Shown one piece after another: positions 1 to 13,264 of a stretch of DNA of 64,000 nt. The stretch comes from Glycine soja. Taxonomy: Eukaryota; Streptophyta; Magnoliopsida; Fabales; Fabaceae. The DNA is taken from positions 40,714,677-40,778,676 of the forward strand of contig NC_041018.1 in the NCBI RefSeq assembly GCF_004193775.1, given 5' to 3'. The stretch's first letter is position 1. Each line of letters starts with the position of its first letter. The notes below the pieces were generated by a model, which was not told where the DNA came from, made no database searches, and saw only the letters and a list, made by a program, of their open reading frames with translations. A program made the translations under genes and the position numbers.

Positions 1-21
1 AAACAACAGTAAAATATTGAC

Positions 22-3000
22 CATTAAAGCCAGGAAACTGAAGGGGTCCACCAGCCTGAGGACACACTTTCCAGATACCATCCACAGCAACCTGTATGGA
101 ACAAGGAGCTTCAGTGGTTTCACAAGAAAGGAAAGAGAATGAAGGTGTAAGAAACCAAGAATCAATTCAAATAGAGGCCAGAGAAAACACAAGCAGCAGT
201 TGCAGTCTGTCCAAAATAATAATGAAGTGTGCTCTACTAAAATATGGACAGATTTAAGAAAAACAGCATTTTCCTAATTATTAACACTCTAAACTATACC
301 TCTAAAGAATTGTTGATACACCTGTGCTGATAACAACCATTTCCCTGGGTCAGAGAACCTCGTACAAATCCTGTGCGCACTAATGATGAGGCCATACACC
401 TGCATTGAAAAGGAACAACAGTTAGAAATCCTACACCTGTTTATATTAGATTGCATGTAAAAACATACCACATTATAAATTTGAAGAAATCTGACCTAGA
501 GTTACTTCCTCGAACTTCACCTAGCATTCTATCAGGCGCCCTTGCACTGCTAGTGTCTGTACATGACCCATCAGAGTATGCAACAAAATAAGTGCAATAA
601 TCAGCCAATGAGGATTGTCCTCCTGCACCATGAGTGAATAATGAGATTTCAATTTCACAACAGCCAACTCATCATTTAGTATTTAAAACCATTTACAACA
701 ACCAATGACAAAAAATAAAAATAAATGAGCAATAAAGACAATAAAAGAAGTAGCTCCAAATAAATCAGAATATAACATCCTTGAAACTACAGCAATTGCT
801 TGACAGTCTGCAAGAACGGCACCAGAAATAAGAAATGAATATGATTATGAAAAGAAGGCAAGAGACACAAGACTTTTATCATTCCTCCTCAAGTCTGTCC
901 AGAGAAGATAGATATAAATGAGAATAGGGTGTATACAGGATAAGTAGCTTCAGAGAATCCTTTCCCTTACGCACCTCCAAGAGGACATTTGAGAGTCCTT
1001 GGCTCTCCCTTCCCATCCACTTCTAACTAAATTCGCCCCTGCCTCTACAACTCCCCCACTCCTATATTTATATGAACTAATTCTGCTAAATCATTAACTG
1101 TCCACCTTTACCCACTCTGACCTTTCCCTTATCTATCCTACTATAATGTTTCCAATTGGAAGTGTAACACAGTCTAGCATTAATAAACAAATAATCTGGC
1201 CCAAGTAATGGTTGTCAATAGATGAAAGGCATCAACAGATCATGAAAATATTAGAAATGAATACATGAAAATACATACCTTTATTAGCTTGAGGAAAATA
1301 CTGAGCCCACTGAGGAAGGTCTCCGCTGTAGGTTAGAATTGGGCAGTAACCCTCTGCCTCTCTGTTATACGTACAACCAGAGAACTGTGTTGTGTTGCAA
1401 TGATAGGCCCCTTTCCAGAGATTGCAAGGGGAGGTAACAAACTCAGTTCCCTGGTTACGACCCCAATCAAGTCGGTCTGCCATGCTATAATTGGCTTTGT
1501 ACCATCCACTATCTTCTAAGAGAGCTAGTGTCATTTTTGAAACTACAGATCTTGTATCCACAGAACCAGTCATGATCTCATTCATCAGAAGTCTCTTTTC
1601 CCAGTGAGACCCTGTAAGCCAATCACCAAACTTGGATTGATGAAATTGATGGTAGGTAGAAAAAGCCCTTAAACATCATGCATGGTATGTTCTAAGAAAC
1701 ATTTTTTTTCCATATTTTTGTTTGATTATTTTAAGTGTCTTTTGGGCAAATGCAAATTCAGAATTGAAAGCTAATGCTTGGTTTATAATCTTACCAAGAA
1801 GGCAAAAATATTTCAATATTTCATTTTTGCATATAATAATTCAGTTTTAAACCATAAAACTCATGTCACTTGAGCATATTTTATAAACGTGATACCGCAA
1901 CATTTAGGATTCACCAGTCTTACTACTAATATTCGTTGGACTTAAGCACAGGGATAGTATTATTCTTACAAACAAAAAAGGTGGATAGGAAGGATGATGG
2001 ATTGGAAATTTAAATAAACAGATAAATTGTTCTAAATGAAATTCAAGATTTGCCTGCTTTCATGAATTGCAAAAACAGTTAACCAAGGTAAAAAAAAAAA
2101 AATTATAGAGTTCCAGTGGAAAGAACAAAAACAAAAGGAACAGGATGACAATTATAATAAGAAAGAAAAAATGATGAAATTAAAAACCTGATGTGCCACG
2201 TCCTCCACCATCTTCCAGCTCTAAGCCAGTAAAATTTCCAGAAAATGCCTGCCAATAAATCATTCACCAATCACTAGTTGAATCTTCTAATGAATATCAC
2301 ATTGAATATATTAAAAGCAAAAAATGACATTGAAATTTTAAAGAATATGTTCCCCAGCAAATACCGCATAATGATGTCGAGAATGCATGACAACACGTGG
2401 AAGCACCACACGTGTTACCATTCGCCCAATCTTTTCATCCATTACTTGTTCGGTAACCTGTAAAGACAAGTAATGATGAGCTGCCAAATCGTGACCTAGT
2501 AAATGCCTGAAATGGAAAAGGTGTGCTTAAAAAGAAAAAGGTTTGTAGAATTCTCCTAAAAAGTCTTGCATTCATTGAAGTTCCTCAACTTATGTTAAAG
2601 ACAAAACAAAGATACTGTATAGTGTATACCAACTCCAGTACTATAAAAATTTGTCTCCACCAATACATACTCAACTATCACGTGTTTCAAACATCACGTC
2701 TAACGTAAAAGATATAATTATAATAAGGAGAACACAAACAACTTCTATATCCAAAGAAGGGAAAAGTTGTCATGATTTAGTTATGTAAAACTCAAATCAC
2801 CAAACATGGAGTAAAGTATGCTCAAAAACCAATGGTTTATATATGTAGAATATACCATTCTATAGTAAGAAAAAAGGAATCAACAACACGAACAGCAAAT
2901 ACCTTATTACGGCGTCTTTTTCTTTCATCTCTAAAATGAGCAAAGGCATGAGGATCGAAACCAAGAACATGCATAACCTGAAAAGTATCAAATACAATCA

Positions 3001-5479
3001 ACAGAGCCACAAAATTGTCAGCCATGCTTCAAATCTAATCTCTTCTATACACAAAAAAATAAACAAACCTCATGTATCAGAGTCGCTGAAAGCAAAGTCT
3101 CTGCCTCAGCTGTCAAATGACGAGGAGCAACATTAACATGTCCTGCACACAAACAAAAAGGCACTTTCAGTTACAAAGCATCCCAAATGCAAGATAAAGA
3201 CCACCATTTAAACCAACACAATTATAGGATAATCTACCAGCTATAGCACGGCCCCATTGGTCCCGTTCACATGCCACAGCCCAAGCAAGTGTATTTCCAG
3301 TTGTAGGTCTTGTAGTCACCAAGAGAACTAAGTCGGCATCAGAGACTCCCTCTGGGAAGGTGAACAAAGAGGTCATCTTCATAAATTCACAAGTACAGCT
3401 AACTACAAGCTTTATAAGAACTACATTTTCAACAACAGGGATGCAACAAATGAATCATACCTTCAACATATTCATGAGGAAGCTGCACACCTCCATCTTG
3501 TCCACATGCAGAGTACCCACTTAATCTCAAGTTACCCTTGACAGGCTCAACAAACAATGCTCTCCTAAACCAGTCAGCTGTCTGACCTAATGCCTGCAAT
3601 AAGTTACTACATTTGACAAATATCTCTTTCCAATCTTTATGTAAATAGTAGTACTGCAACTATTATTATAGCTTTAGCAACACCAATCACCATGCCCAAC
3701 GATAAATAGAAAACTGCCAAAGATGACACAGAATCACATATATCATTGGTCTAATGAAAGGGAGCCATAGCATACTGATTGGAGTTGTTGCCATGTGACT
3801 TAGAAGTTATAGGTTCAAGTCGTGTAGCCATCCTCTTGCAAATGCAAGGTAAAGCTTCCTATTATAGACCCACAAAGTGGATCTGACCATTCTCTGGACT
3901 CCACACATAGCCAGATCTTTAATTCTTTATGGCACCAGGTAGCACTTTTTCATTATCAACCTAGAGAAACAAATCATAGTTGAAAGGAGAGAGATGTGGG
4001 ATGTGAAACAAACCTTACGAAGGCGATGCTTTTTGTCCTCTCCTGAAATGTCTTCAGAAGTGCAGTTATACCAACAATCACCAAAGACTGGAGGATCAGC
4101 AAGAGGATTACAAGAAAGCAAACCAGGAAGAGAAGTCATGGGAGGCTCCCCAAGCTGTTCATAGAAAATTAATGATTAACTGTACTGAGAGTATATGTGA
4201 AAGAGAATACCAATGTTAACACTAAATTCTTTTCTTTTTCTCATTCAATTTAAACACTCACCTTGACAACGTCACCAATTTTTTGGCAATCCCTATCAGG
4301 GGAGTGGCCAACAGCATCATAATTTAGATATATCCTAATAGGTTGTTTTTCATTCCCTTGCAACTCCAATGATGTTGATACACCAAGTAATGTCCTACCT
4401 TTATGCTGGAGTGGTTTCGAGAGACCAGGCTCATATACCTGTGGGGTAACTGAATAAACCTTGTGACCAGGTCGCTTTCTCTGTTCAAGTATCTGGTCAT
4501 GTATGCAAGAGTGTGAGGCAATGTTCTCAATCCTCCCTTCCAAACCTCCCCATTGAAATTGGTGTTCTTGGAGCTTTGCATTGTTGGCTTCCAACCATGC
4601 CAATATCAATACAATCTGAAGCAGGATTTAACAATAGATATCCATCATTAGCAACTGTATTGTCTACACTCTACACCCTTAAAAACAATATATTAAACAA
4701 ACATTATGAAACAAAACTTATTAATTTAATAATTTGTTTCTTTCAAGCAATGACCATATCAGAAAACACCAATGAAACACTAGCTACAAAGATATCATCA
4801 ACATAGAAACTTCAAAATTTTAACCCATAAGCTCAATGTTACTTACTCTGAAGCTATTAAGGACATGTTTGATTTTCTTCTCACTTTTCTTATTATAAAA
4901 TTGCTTTCTAAAACAATTTCGCTCCACTCAGCAATCAATTTCTCAGCCAAAATCTAACAAGTTTTGAAAATAATTTCCAAAACAAGTGTTGTATTTTGAA
5001 AACATTTAGGCAGTAAATGACATATTTCAAAAATAGAAATCAAACACCCTAAATCTTCATCTTCTCTCTCTCTCTCTCTCATTAATGTTCGTCCAAATCA
5101 TGTAAATATACGTTACAGAGAAAAAAATCTTCAAACAAAAAAACCAAAAACATTTAGGCAGTAAATGACATATTTCAGGTCCGAAAATATAATGGCCAAG
5201 CATCAATTATCCTCTAAATCTCCCCTCACATTCTTGAGCGTCAAATTAGATCCTAAGCATAGTTCAGCATGCTAATCAGAAAAGCCTATGCCATATACGC
5301 TAGAACAACATTGAACTAAAAGGAATCTACGAAAAATAAACAAATAAACGAACGAACAAAAAAAAATCATAAACTCATGAAGTAGCAGAGTCCACCTCGA
5401 AAACAACGACGGCGAATCGAAGGCTAAAACGAAATCTGGATAGCGCGCACGAACTACAACACCGAACCATGAACTCCAT
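22..5479 (-). CDS. Leishmanolysin-like (peptidase M8) zinc metallopeptidase, 3' end outside window
   Basis: Thirteen exons read on the minus strand: 5479-5396, 4615-4262, 4154-4014, 3593-3461, 3351-3238, 3142-3069, 2977-2903, 2457-2365, 2248-2188, 1611-1279, 622-496, 399-300 and 91-22. All have GT/AG borders and keep one frame for about 586 codons; the rest lies left of the window. Residues 299-303 read HEVMH, the HExxH zinc motif, followed by LGFDPHAF; the third zinc ligand is probably His379 in SHWEKRLLMNEIM, a hallmark of M8 peptidases. A hydrophobic stretch at about residues 21-36 (FAVVVFEIVLILAW) suggests a signal peptide or anchor, so the enzyme probably works in the secretory system or at the cell surface. 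Cysteine-rich segments follow the catalytic domain (exons 10-13). The start is inferred: it joins in frame to exon 2, but two other ATGs lie upstream. Plant members are roughly 840 residues long. The biological substrate is unknown. Confidence 0.9.
3760..3950 (+). mobile_element. Au-like tRNA-derived SINE in peptidase intron 3
   Basis: This lies between exons 3 and 4 of the peptidase gene, antisense to it. It has a B-box-like GGTTCAAGTC near 3813, then the ordered blocks seen in plant Au SINEs: CTCTTGCAAATGCAAGGTAA, a TATAGACCC block, a CTCTGGACTCC block and a tail ending near 3950 in GGCACCAGGTAGCACTTTTT. These match the remembered Au consensus with many C-to-T type changes, so the copy looks old. 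The exact 5' end and target duplication were not resolved. Confidence 0.7.
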
Positions 5480-5519
5480 GGAATGGCGAACACCGAAGCG
5501 CAAACGTCGCCGTTTCCAT
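5454..5519 (-). other. Upstream ORF overlapping the peptidase start
   Basis: An ATG at 5519 opens a 21-codon frame that ends at 5454, overlapping the proposed start at 5479 in a different frame. Another ATG at about 5550 opens a longer frame. Such upstream ATGs could lower translation of the main frame, or could mean that transcription starts inside this region. No transcript evidence is available. Confidence 0.35.
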
Positions 5520-8500
5520 CAAACCGCCGGCGATTCCTCGATAGGAGCACACGACGAGAACCGCTCGCTCCGATGCATTTTTCAGAAACGCTTCGCGCAG
5601 AACAGAGAGAGAGAGAGTAACCTAACCTTTTTGCCTCTGACCGTAACAGTGGCTTCGATTTGTAGCAAAGAACAAGGTTTTAAGATATACAAGTGATAGC
5701 GGAGCCTCGGTTTCTGAAGAGAGAGCGTAGAATGATTCAACGAGCTTTGAATTCGCAGAACGACATCGTTGCAAACGATTTGAGCTTCTCTCTCTCTCTC
5801 TCTCTGAAACGAGGGAAATTTGAAGACACTGACAGTGAAAGGAATGGAAAGATGTTAGATAGAGAGAAGAAGCTGAGAAGAAGAAGAAGAAGAAGAAGAA
5901 GAAAATACTGGGTGGAGTTGTTGGATTTTAATATGTTTTTAATGTTTTCTTGATATTTTTATTTATTACTTTATGTTTCCACTTTTTGTAACAAAATATT
6001 CAGACTTTAATAAAACTAAATTTCCTAATCACGCCTATTATTTATTAAACATTCTGGAGTATTTGACAATTATTAACTAACGCGTGCAATTAGTTCTTAA
6101 TGGTTAAGTTTTTTTTTATTAATACATTATTTGTATGAAATATTTAATTATATTTTCTTATTCTCAAAGTTGAGATTTTGTTTGAAAAATCGAGTATTAT
6201 TAGAATCAATAATTTATTGCTTCTTAATGGTTAAGTTTACTGTTGAGGCATATATAATTCCTTGCTTGCTTTATACCCAAGAATAAAAATTACTAATTTT
6301 GAGCTGAAATAATAATTGTTTGTTAAGACATCTTTGAAATTAATAATGTTCTTCAAATCGTGATTTGAGTTTGTTCTCCTTATAACCAGTATTTAGATTT
6401 ATTTTTTTCAGAACTAGTATTTAGTTTTTGAATTATATCAGATATTTTTTATGTAATTGAAAATTATAATGAATGAATATTTTTCAGTCTATAAATAAAT
6501 AGCTTTAAATATAGAGATTATATTTTAAATTTTGATATTAATAACCAAAAAAATAAACAAATATTGTTGAAATTCAATTTAAAATAAAGATAAAAGATGT
6601 GGTTAATAATATCAAGTATTTAGATCAAGATAAAAGAAACATCTTTTTTTCTTGAAAGAGATTTGGCCAATTGTAAATTAGTATATTATTTTATCTATAG
6701 TAATTAAATACAATATCAAAAAATTTATCATACACATATATTTTATTCAATCAATTAAATTAGATCTCTTTAATAAATTAATATATATATATATATATAT
6801 AAAAGATAAAAGAAACAATTCTATATTAAAATATTCATATACATAAGATGACATTTAAGAAGTGTTTGATAGAGAATTATTTTTTAATCAGTATATCAAA
6901 CATACATATAAAAAATCCTAATATTTCCTCTACCAAACATTTCTTATAAATATCATCAATAAAGTTGCTATATCCTATGCACCTGTAATTTAATAATAAA
7001 AAAATTTTACTTAAAGAATTGTAAGTTTATTTTCATTTGAACCAACTTAACATTGGTGAAATATTATGTGGTATGCTTGTTTGGATTTGTTATAAAAAAA
7101 AATATTTTAACGCTCTCAATAAAATTTTAGTTATAGATTTTAGATATCAAATAAATTGATCTAAATAGGACTTATTTTATTTTTTGTGATTTCATATTTA
7201 GTTGAGCATTGTGCAATAGCAAGGTTTCTTTTGATACCGTATGAATCTTTGAGGTGAAAGACGGTCATATTTCTATTTTAAAATTGATATTTGAATATGA
7301 AAAAACATAGACAAATATATTGCATAAAACACGTTTGATATTGGTCCTGAGTATATCTTTAATCAAAAACAAAATAAATAAATAATGTGTCTGGAAATAG
7401 ATGCCGGCGAGAAATGGGTTTCGTTCTCTGTTTTGCCAAATATGGAGTAGGGGTCCAGATCATAAATAAAGGTTAGTGTTCTATTTTATAATTTATTTAT
7501 AATAGAATTAATTTTGGATCTACTTTTATAAGTGCTTTTTCACATTTTAATTATAATTAGAGTTTTTATTTTAATAATTTGTATAATAATATTTTAAAAC
7601 ATCAACCTAAATTTTTGAAGGAAATTTTTTAAATCTATTGAGTGGTGTAACATTTCATTGCTTTCATGCGAAAAAAAATTATTTAACAGAAAAAATTCGT
7701 ATCAATTTTCACCATGTAAACAGTAAAAATATTTACAAAACTATCTAAATTTTAATTCTGTAATTTATAGTACTATTTTGATCCCATATTTTGAGCATCA
7801 TAATTACCCATCATGCATGTTACCACGCTGAAATGTCTCACGCACCAACTGACAGAATTGTACCTTTGCCATTTCATATGGTATTCATATCTCTCAGTCT
7901 GACTGATTAAAACCACGTTAAAATGTTTCAGGCCTCTTACAATAACGTTTATCAATAGATTAAACACACACATTATTTGATTCCTTATCAATAAGTTCTG
8001 AGGACATAATCATCAACAGTTAGAAAACGATAATTTAACCAATAAAAAACATGAGTGGGGAAATAACGAAGTGTTTTTTTTAAGCAGTGAAGTGTTTTAA
8101 TCTTTAGCGCATATAAGAAACCGTAAATTAAGATATACTAATTGAAAATTTTCAGACCCTTGTTCAAAAATTAGTATTAGTCCTTTCTTTGAATCAAAAT
8201 TGACATTCCTCCTCATTCCTTTATTCTTTCCTTTTTCGCTTTTGGTTTTGTTTTCACTCTTAATAAAGCCACTTTTCTTCCATTCCATATATTCTCAAAT
8301 TTGTTGGAGTAACGTGAACTGTGGTTCTCTTCTCGTTCCGCATAAAGCCGCAACAAATACTGGCCCAGTTACCAAAACCTAGCTGCAAGTTGAAAATTTA
8401 ATTTTCACTCATTCTCATAAAATCAGACGGTTGAAGGAGAACCAATGGGTTATTTTAATTATCAATACATGATGAGTTTGTGAAGAAGAATTTTGGATTT

Positions 8501-9720
8501 GATTCTAATAGAATATATTCTTTTGAGAAGGATAAAAAGTTTTAAATATAATTAAATTTTGATCCAGAATTAATCTCATAATTAATTAAAAAATTAAAAT
8601 TTTTAAGAATATCTTTGACTAACACTAGGAAGTGTAGGATCCTAATTACAGTGATAAAAAAATTGTTGAAGGAGAAAAATAATACAATTGGTTCTTTCTC
8701 ATAAGTGTACAGTGCATTTCTAGTTTCTAGGCATATAGTAGGAAAATAAAAGGTATAAAAAATATATACTATAAATATATTAATTTATTAAAATTAAATA
8801 AATCTATACTACTATTAACAATATTAATTATTATCTTCATTTTTTGATAAAAAAAACATTTTACTTATTCTGTAATTTATTAACCTAATAAAAAATATGA
8901 AATTAACTTGGCAACCAAGCCAAATGGATGCTAAGGATAACATCAAAACAATTCTTATTTGAACCCAGCAAATTAAGCCAATGGATATAACTCACTTACA
9001 AGCAAAAGACCAAAATCATGGTTATCTTGTAATGGGGATGTGTACAACCAAAGATGGGTTATTGGGCTGATTAGGTTTGGTATTTTGCTAACCTACAATC
9101 TAAGCTTTCAAGATATTTTAATATGCTTTGACCTTCCAACCTTTTTGTATTCATAATCACCAAATTGGATTGGATAAAGTAAACATACACGCGTAATTAA
9201 ATATAGTATTGATTTTGAATTAATAACTGTTGAAAGATCTAATAAGGTACTGTAGTACTATTAGCTCAACAACGACGTTGATCAGGAAATTGGGTACAAC
9301 TCATCCACCTCTTGGTGACCAACCAGCACAAGATATTTTAATCATAATTGATTAATTGAACTTGTGGATATAAATAAATTGGTGGATAATTTATAAATAC
9401 GTGGATTCAATTTCAATTATCAATATGAATATTTATTGGTGAATATTTATTGGTGAATAATTTATAAGTTTCTATATAAATATTCACTGATTTTTGAGAT
9501 AAGTGTTAATCCCGATGAACTTCCGAAACTTAATTCACTTAAATTTTTTCTTATTTTTTTTAATAAGACTAGACTCATTTATGAAAAGTCTTACTTATCC
9601 CATCTAGGTTGGCACCAGCAATACAAAACAACAAAGAGTCCCCAATTTATTTCATTAAAAGGAAGAAAGCATGGGGTAGTACCAAATCCATGGTTAAATA
9701 TTTTTTTCTTATTAAAAAAA
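5480..9720. other. Gene-poor AT-rich stretch with microsatellites
   Basis: No coding exon could be supported here. The first 450 bases hold the likely 5' UTR and promoter of the minus-strand peptidase, with (CT)n near 5793-5806 and a purine-rich (AGA)n tract at 5877-5901. A (TA)n run lies at 6779-6800. The rest is AT-rich with short repeats, such as two copies of GAATATTTATTGGT at 9427-9455. The short ORFs here look random. Confidence 0.55.
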
Positions 9721-10285
9721 TTTGATTATACAATTGGTCTCTTAATTGTATTTTAAGGTTTAATTTGGTTCCTCAATTATTAAAAAATTTAATTTAATCA
9801 GCCAATTGTTTTAAATGTAACAATCATGTACTTTCTGTCAATTTTACTACATTGACCATCATCACCCTCATACCCTCTTTTCTAAGCCTCATCAATCAAA
9901 AGCCATGCCACCACCATCACGCTACCATCGCACCATTGTTGTTTCATGGTGAATCCTAATCTGCACCCATGCACCATGCGAGTAAAGAGAGAACAAAGAA
10001 TGAGCTCGCTAGAATGGGAAGGAAGAAGGGGTATGTTGAGTTTGACGAAAATTGAAGGTATTTGCAAAAATAAATTGATTTTGGGACATCCTTGGTGTAA
10101 ATTTGGTAGTTAATGTAAAAAGAGCTTTTTCATAGGTTATATTGACAATCGATGTAAAAATACCAATTTTCATCAATTAAATTAACATATCTAGTGAGAA
10201 GAGTATAATTGTTTTATTTTAAATAATTGAAAGATTAAATTAAACCTTAAATTATAATTAAAGGACCAATTATACATTGAAGTTA
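9721..10285. mobile_element. Non-autonomous TIR element of about 565 bp
   Basis: The left end, from the TATACAATTGGTC block near 9728, matches the reverse complement of the right end (block GACCAATTATACATTG near 10264) over roughly 55 bases, with a shared core AATTTAAGGTTTAATTT-like sequence. The interior at 9855-10060 is richer in GC than its ends and could be a captured fragment. No transposase frame is present. The superfamily is uncertain; the long inverted ends would fit a MULE-type or similar element. Confidence 0.6.
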
Positions 10286-11275
10286 TTTTTTTAAAATAAA
10301 AAAAAGATGTCGTTTTGAATCCCCCTGTCAGCATAGTTTTATATAGATCTGTCACAGGAGAGGTGTTTGTGTTCCGTGGTGTGGTCATGAATCATACTCC
10401 CGAAATCATTCTCTGAAAGCTAGTGGGGCCACCCACACTATATATGGTTTTTCTTTTTTAAGACACTTCAGTCTTTAGATTTAGTTTATCTAATTATCCT
10501 AACGTGGTTAAGTAGGGAATTGCACGCTTGTTTGATCAAGTTTGACTTTTAAAAAAATGTTTTAAATCGATAATATATATGTCTAGAATTTATGGTAAAA
10601 ATTGGATAAGATTGTTATAAAAGATCAAGAAAATATTTTTTTGTGCTTTTCTTAGAACATACATATATATATAAAATTATACCCCCACCTATGTATGCAA
10701 ATTAGGTATCTATCTTCTTTCTATTGTCACTGGATAATGTCAACCATTCGGTAGTAGTTGTTTTTCTTTCCCCCAATGTTTATACTACATTATATAAGGA
10801 AAATGCGTAATATATAAACTATTAAGATCAGATTCTTTTTTCATATAAAAAAAATATTCCAATTAATCCATCATTTTGTCAAACTTGGGTTTGCATATGT
10901 TTTAAGTGCTCTCAATGACTGTGGTAAATCAATATTTGTTTTAGCCGAAAATTACCTTTTTTTTTAAACTTTGTCTTATTAATTTATTTATATACGTGTA
11001 ATAAATTAAAATTTCGAACCCATAACATAAATTTTTTAAATGGATGTAAAAATTATGAGAAACAAAAAAGAATATATTAATTTCACTATTTTATACTTTT
11101 AACTTTTGATAATACTAACAATATGAAAAAATCATAAAATATTTTAAAAGTATAAAAATGCATAGATAAAAATTGTAATATGTAGAAATTTTAATATTTT
11201 AGATTTTTTATAACATTAAATATTTGGTAAAAGTTTGTGATACTTTTATTTTACTAAAATATTATAAATTATCGA
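10286..11275. other. AT-rich spacer without recognisable genes
   Basis: I saw nothing beyond AT-rich low-complexity DNA and short poly-T tracts. The short frames here have no recognisable family features. Confidence 0.45.
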
Positions 11276-11822
11276 GTTAATTATATTTTTGGTCCTTACA
11301 TTTTTTGTAAATTTTACTTGTAGTCTTTAATTAGACAAATTTTTTCATTTTTGGTCCATGTAATTTTCTTTTATTAATAGTTTTAGTTTATGTTGTTGAG
11401 TAATTATAATAATTGATGATATAATCAATTTTGTTAACAATCTGTAACTTGTCAATTCTTAAGAAATTTGATGCGAATAATCACATGTAATTTTTCAGTA
11501 AGTTGTGTTCTTAATTCAGCAAACTGTGTTATAAAATACTTCATATACTTAGATCAATTGATGATGTGAAACAAATTTACATAATATTAAAAATATATTT
11601 TATTAAAATAAAATTACACATATTTATCCAACAAATTTTCTGATGTCACAAGTTACTAGACTACTAATATGAATATTTATTATTAATTAACATTGTTACT
11701 TGATATAATAAAGACTAAAACAGATAACAATAAAAAAGTATAGAAACCAAAAATACCAAAAAAATTGTTTAGAAACTAAAAGTGAAATTTGTAAAAATTT
11801 AGCAAACAAAAACATAATTAAC
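11276..11822. mobile_element. Non-autonomous long-TIR element of about 547 bp
   Basis: The ends GTTAATTATATTTTTGG (left, from 11276) and its diverged inverted counterpart (ending CATAATTAAC at 11822) pair over about 100 bases, including the blocks GTAAATTTTACTTGTAGTC on the left and GACTAAAAG-type sequence on the right. The interior is AT-rich and has no ORF. The structure is that of a MITE or MULE derivative. Target duplications were not clear. Confidence 0.65.
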
Positions 11823-12608
11823 CTTATCCTATTTTTTGTCTCCACCAAGAATATTTTTTGGATCCGCCACTTTAGTCACGTTTATTTCTATCACTCCTTT
11901 TTATAAATCAATTAATTTAGAAAAACTAAAAATCAAATAATATAATAAATTAGTTTTGAGAAGATTTTGGTCACGTTTATTTTTTAAAATACATATCAAT
12001 TAGTTTTAAAAAGCTAAAAATCAAATAATATAATTTCAATTAAGATTTGATCATGTTTATTACCATTATTAGTTTGAAAGTTATTATAAATATATCAATT
12101 TTAATAATTAAGACTAATCAACAGATATATGTTGTATTGAAAGTATAATCTTGTTTCACAAAAGTTTATATTATTTTTTTAAAAAATATTAAATTATCAT
12201 GGATTTGAAACTTTTTAAAAGTATAATATTTGCTTGATTTTTAAATTATTTTATGAGACAATAGAATAAAAGTAAAGAAAGGAAAGACAGTTATTTTTTT
12301 TAGATAAAGTATTTTATTAGAGGAATAGAAGAGTGTTTCATAATGTACGAGAATGAGATAACATATCATCAGTAATATAAGAAAATTTTAAATAAAATAG
12401 AAAAAAGGAATGTAAAAATCGTTTCCGGTTATAAATAAATTATTTAGATAAAGAAATCTGGTATAGTTGTTCCTCAATTAAGGTAAGATATGATCTTTTA
12501 TTTTTTATAATAATCTAAGTATGTTAGTTTTAGAAATTTTAGATAAAGATATTATTTCCATTACCAAGAGATTACTAAAGGTCATTTAATGTTTACCAAT
12601 TAGGTCAA
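11823..12608. other. AT-rich spacer without recognisable genes
   Basis: AT-rich DNA with two partly repeated blocks (TTAGTTTTGAGAAGATTTTG near 11951 and TTAGTTTTAAAAAGCTAAAAA near 12001). No coding signal was recognised. Confidence 0.45.
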
Positions 12609-13264
12609 CAATGAGCAACTCAGTACTCTTGTCCCACAACCTCGTGTGGGAGATACACAGCCTAAGAAGTAACTCTTGGAGGAAATTTGAAGTTAATACT
12701 ATGCCTTATCGTTCTTAGTTCGGAAAAAAAAAATATTAGGCCTTTTTATTACGGACATTGTGACTGTAACAATTTCCCAGTATACCTAGATAAAATGTGT
12801 CAATGGTACTGTTTGGGATGAAGAAGAATGTTTGACGCCAATTGACTTGAGCAATGAGGTGTTTTTTTACCACACTGTTAGCCTCAGACATGGGTGATAT
12901 TCATCCTATTTTTCAAAGACACTTGTTGTTGCTAAAGGGATTCATTGTTTTGTCTTCAAGAAAACGATACACACGTGTATTTATTCACATATCAATTTTA
13001 GGGGAAGTTGATGTGAAAGAATCATGGATTAAACTCTTCAGGGTTAATCCGTTTGGTCCGTTACACTTACCATGCATTCGAGATCTTATGGGAGCAGGGA
13101 AGAGATGTGAGATATTCTTCAGAAAAATACACTTTGAATTAGGCTGGTTTGATTTAAGTACTCAGAAAATTGAAATGCTTGATTTTAACAAACGACAGAT
13201 AGTAACTTACCAGGAAAATCTTCTTTCAATGGGAGGATTAAAATGCTGGTTTGGGTTAATTTAG
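12609..13264 (+). pseudogene. F-box protein relic (F-box-associated domain only)
   Basis: The translated pieces resemble the F-box-associated domain of plant F-box/FBA proteins. At 12645-12715 there is a WEIHSLRSNSWRKFEVN segment followed by a stop codon in the MPYRS region. Near 12796 comes CVNGTVWDEEE, then PIDLSNEVFF. From 12867 the frame shifts within a run of seven T and continues as TTLLASDMGD, ISILGEVDVKESWIKLF, FFRKIHFELGWFDLSTQ and YQENLLSMGG to a stop at 13264. The N-terminal F-box motif that binds SKP1 is missing. With at least one stop and one homopolymer frameshift this is a broken fragment. Intact relatives act as substrate receptors of SCF ubiquitin ligases. Confidence 0.75.
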
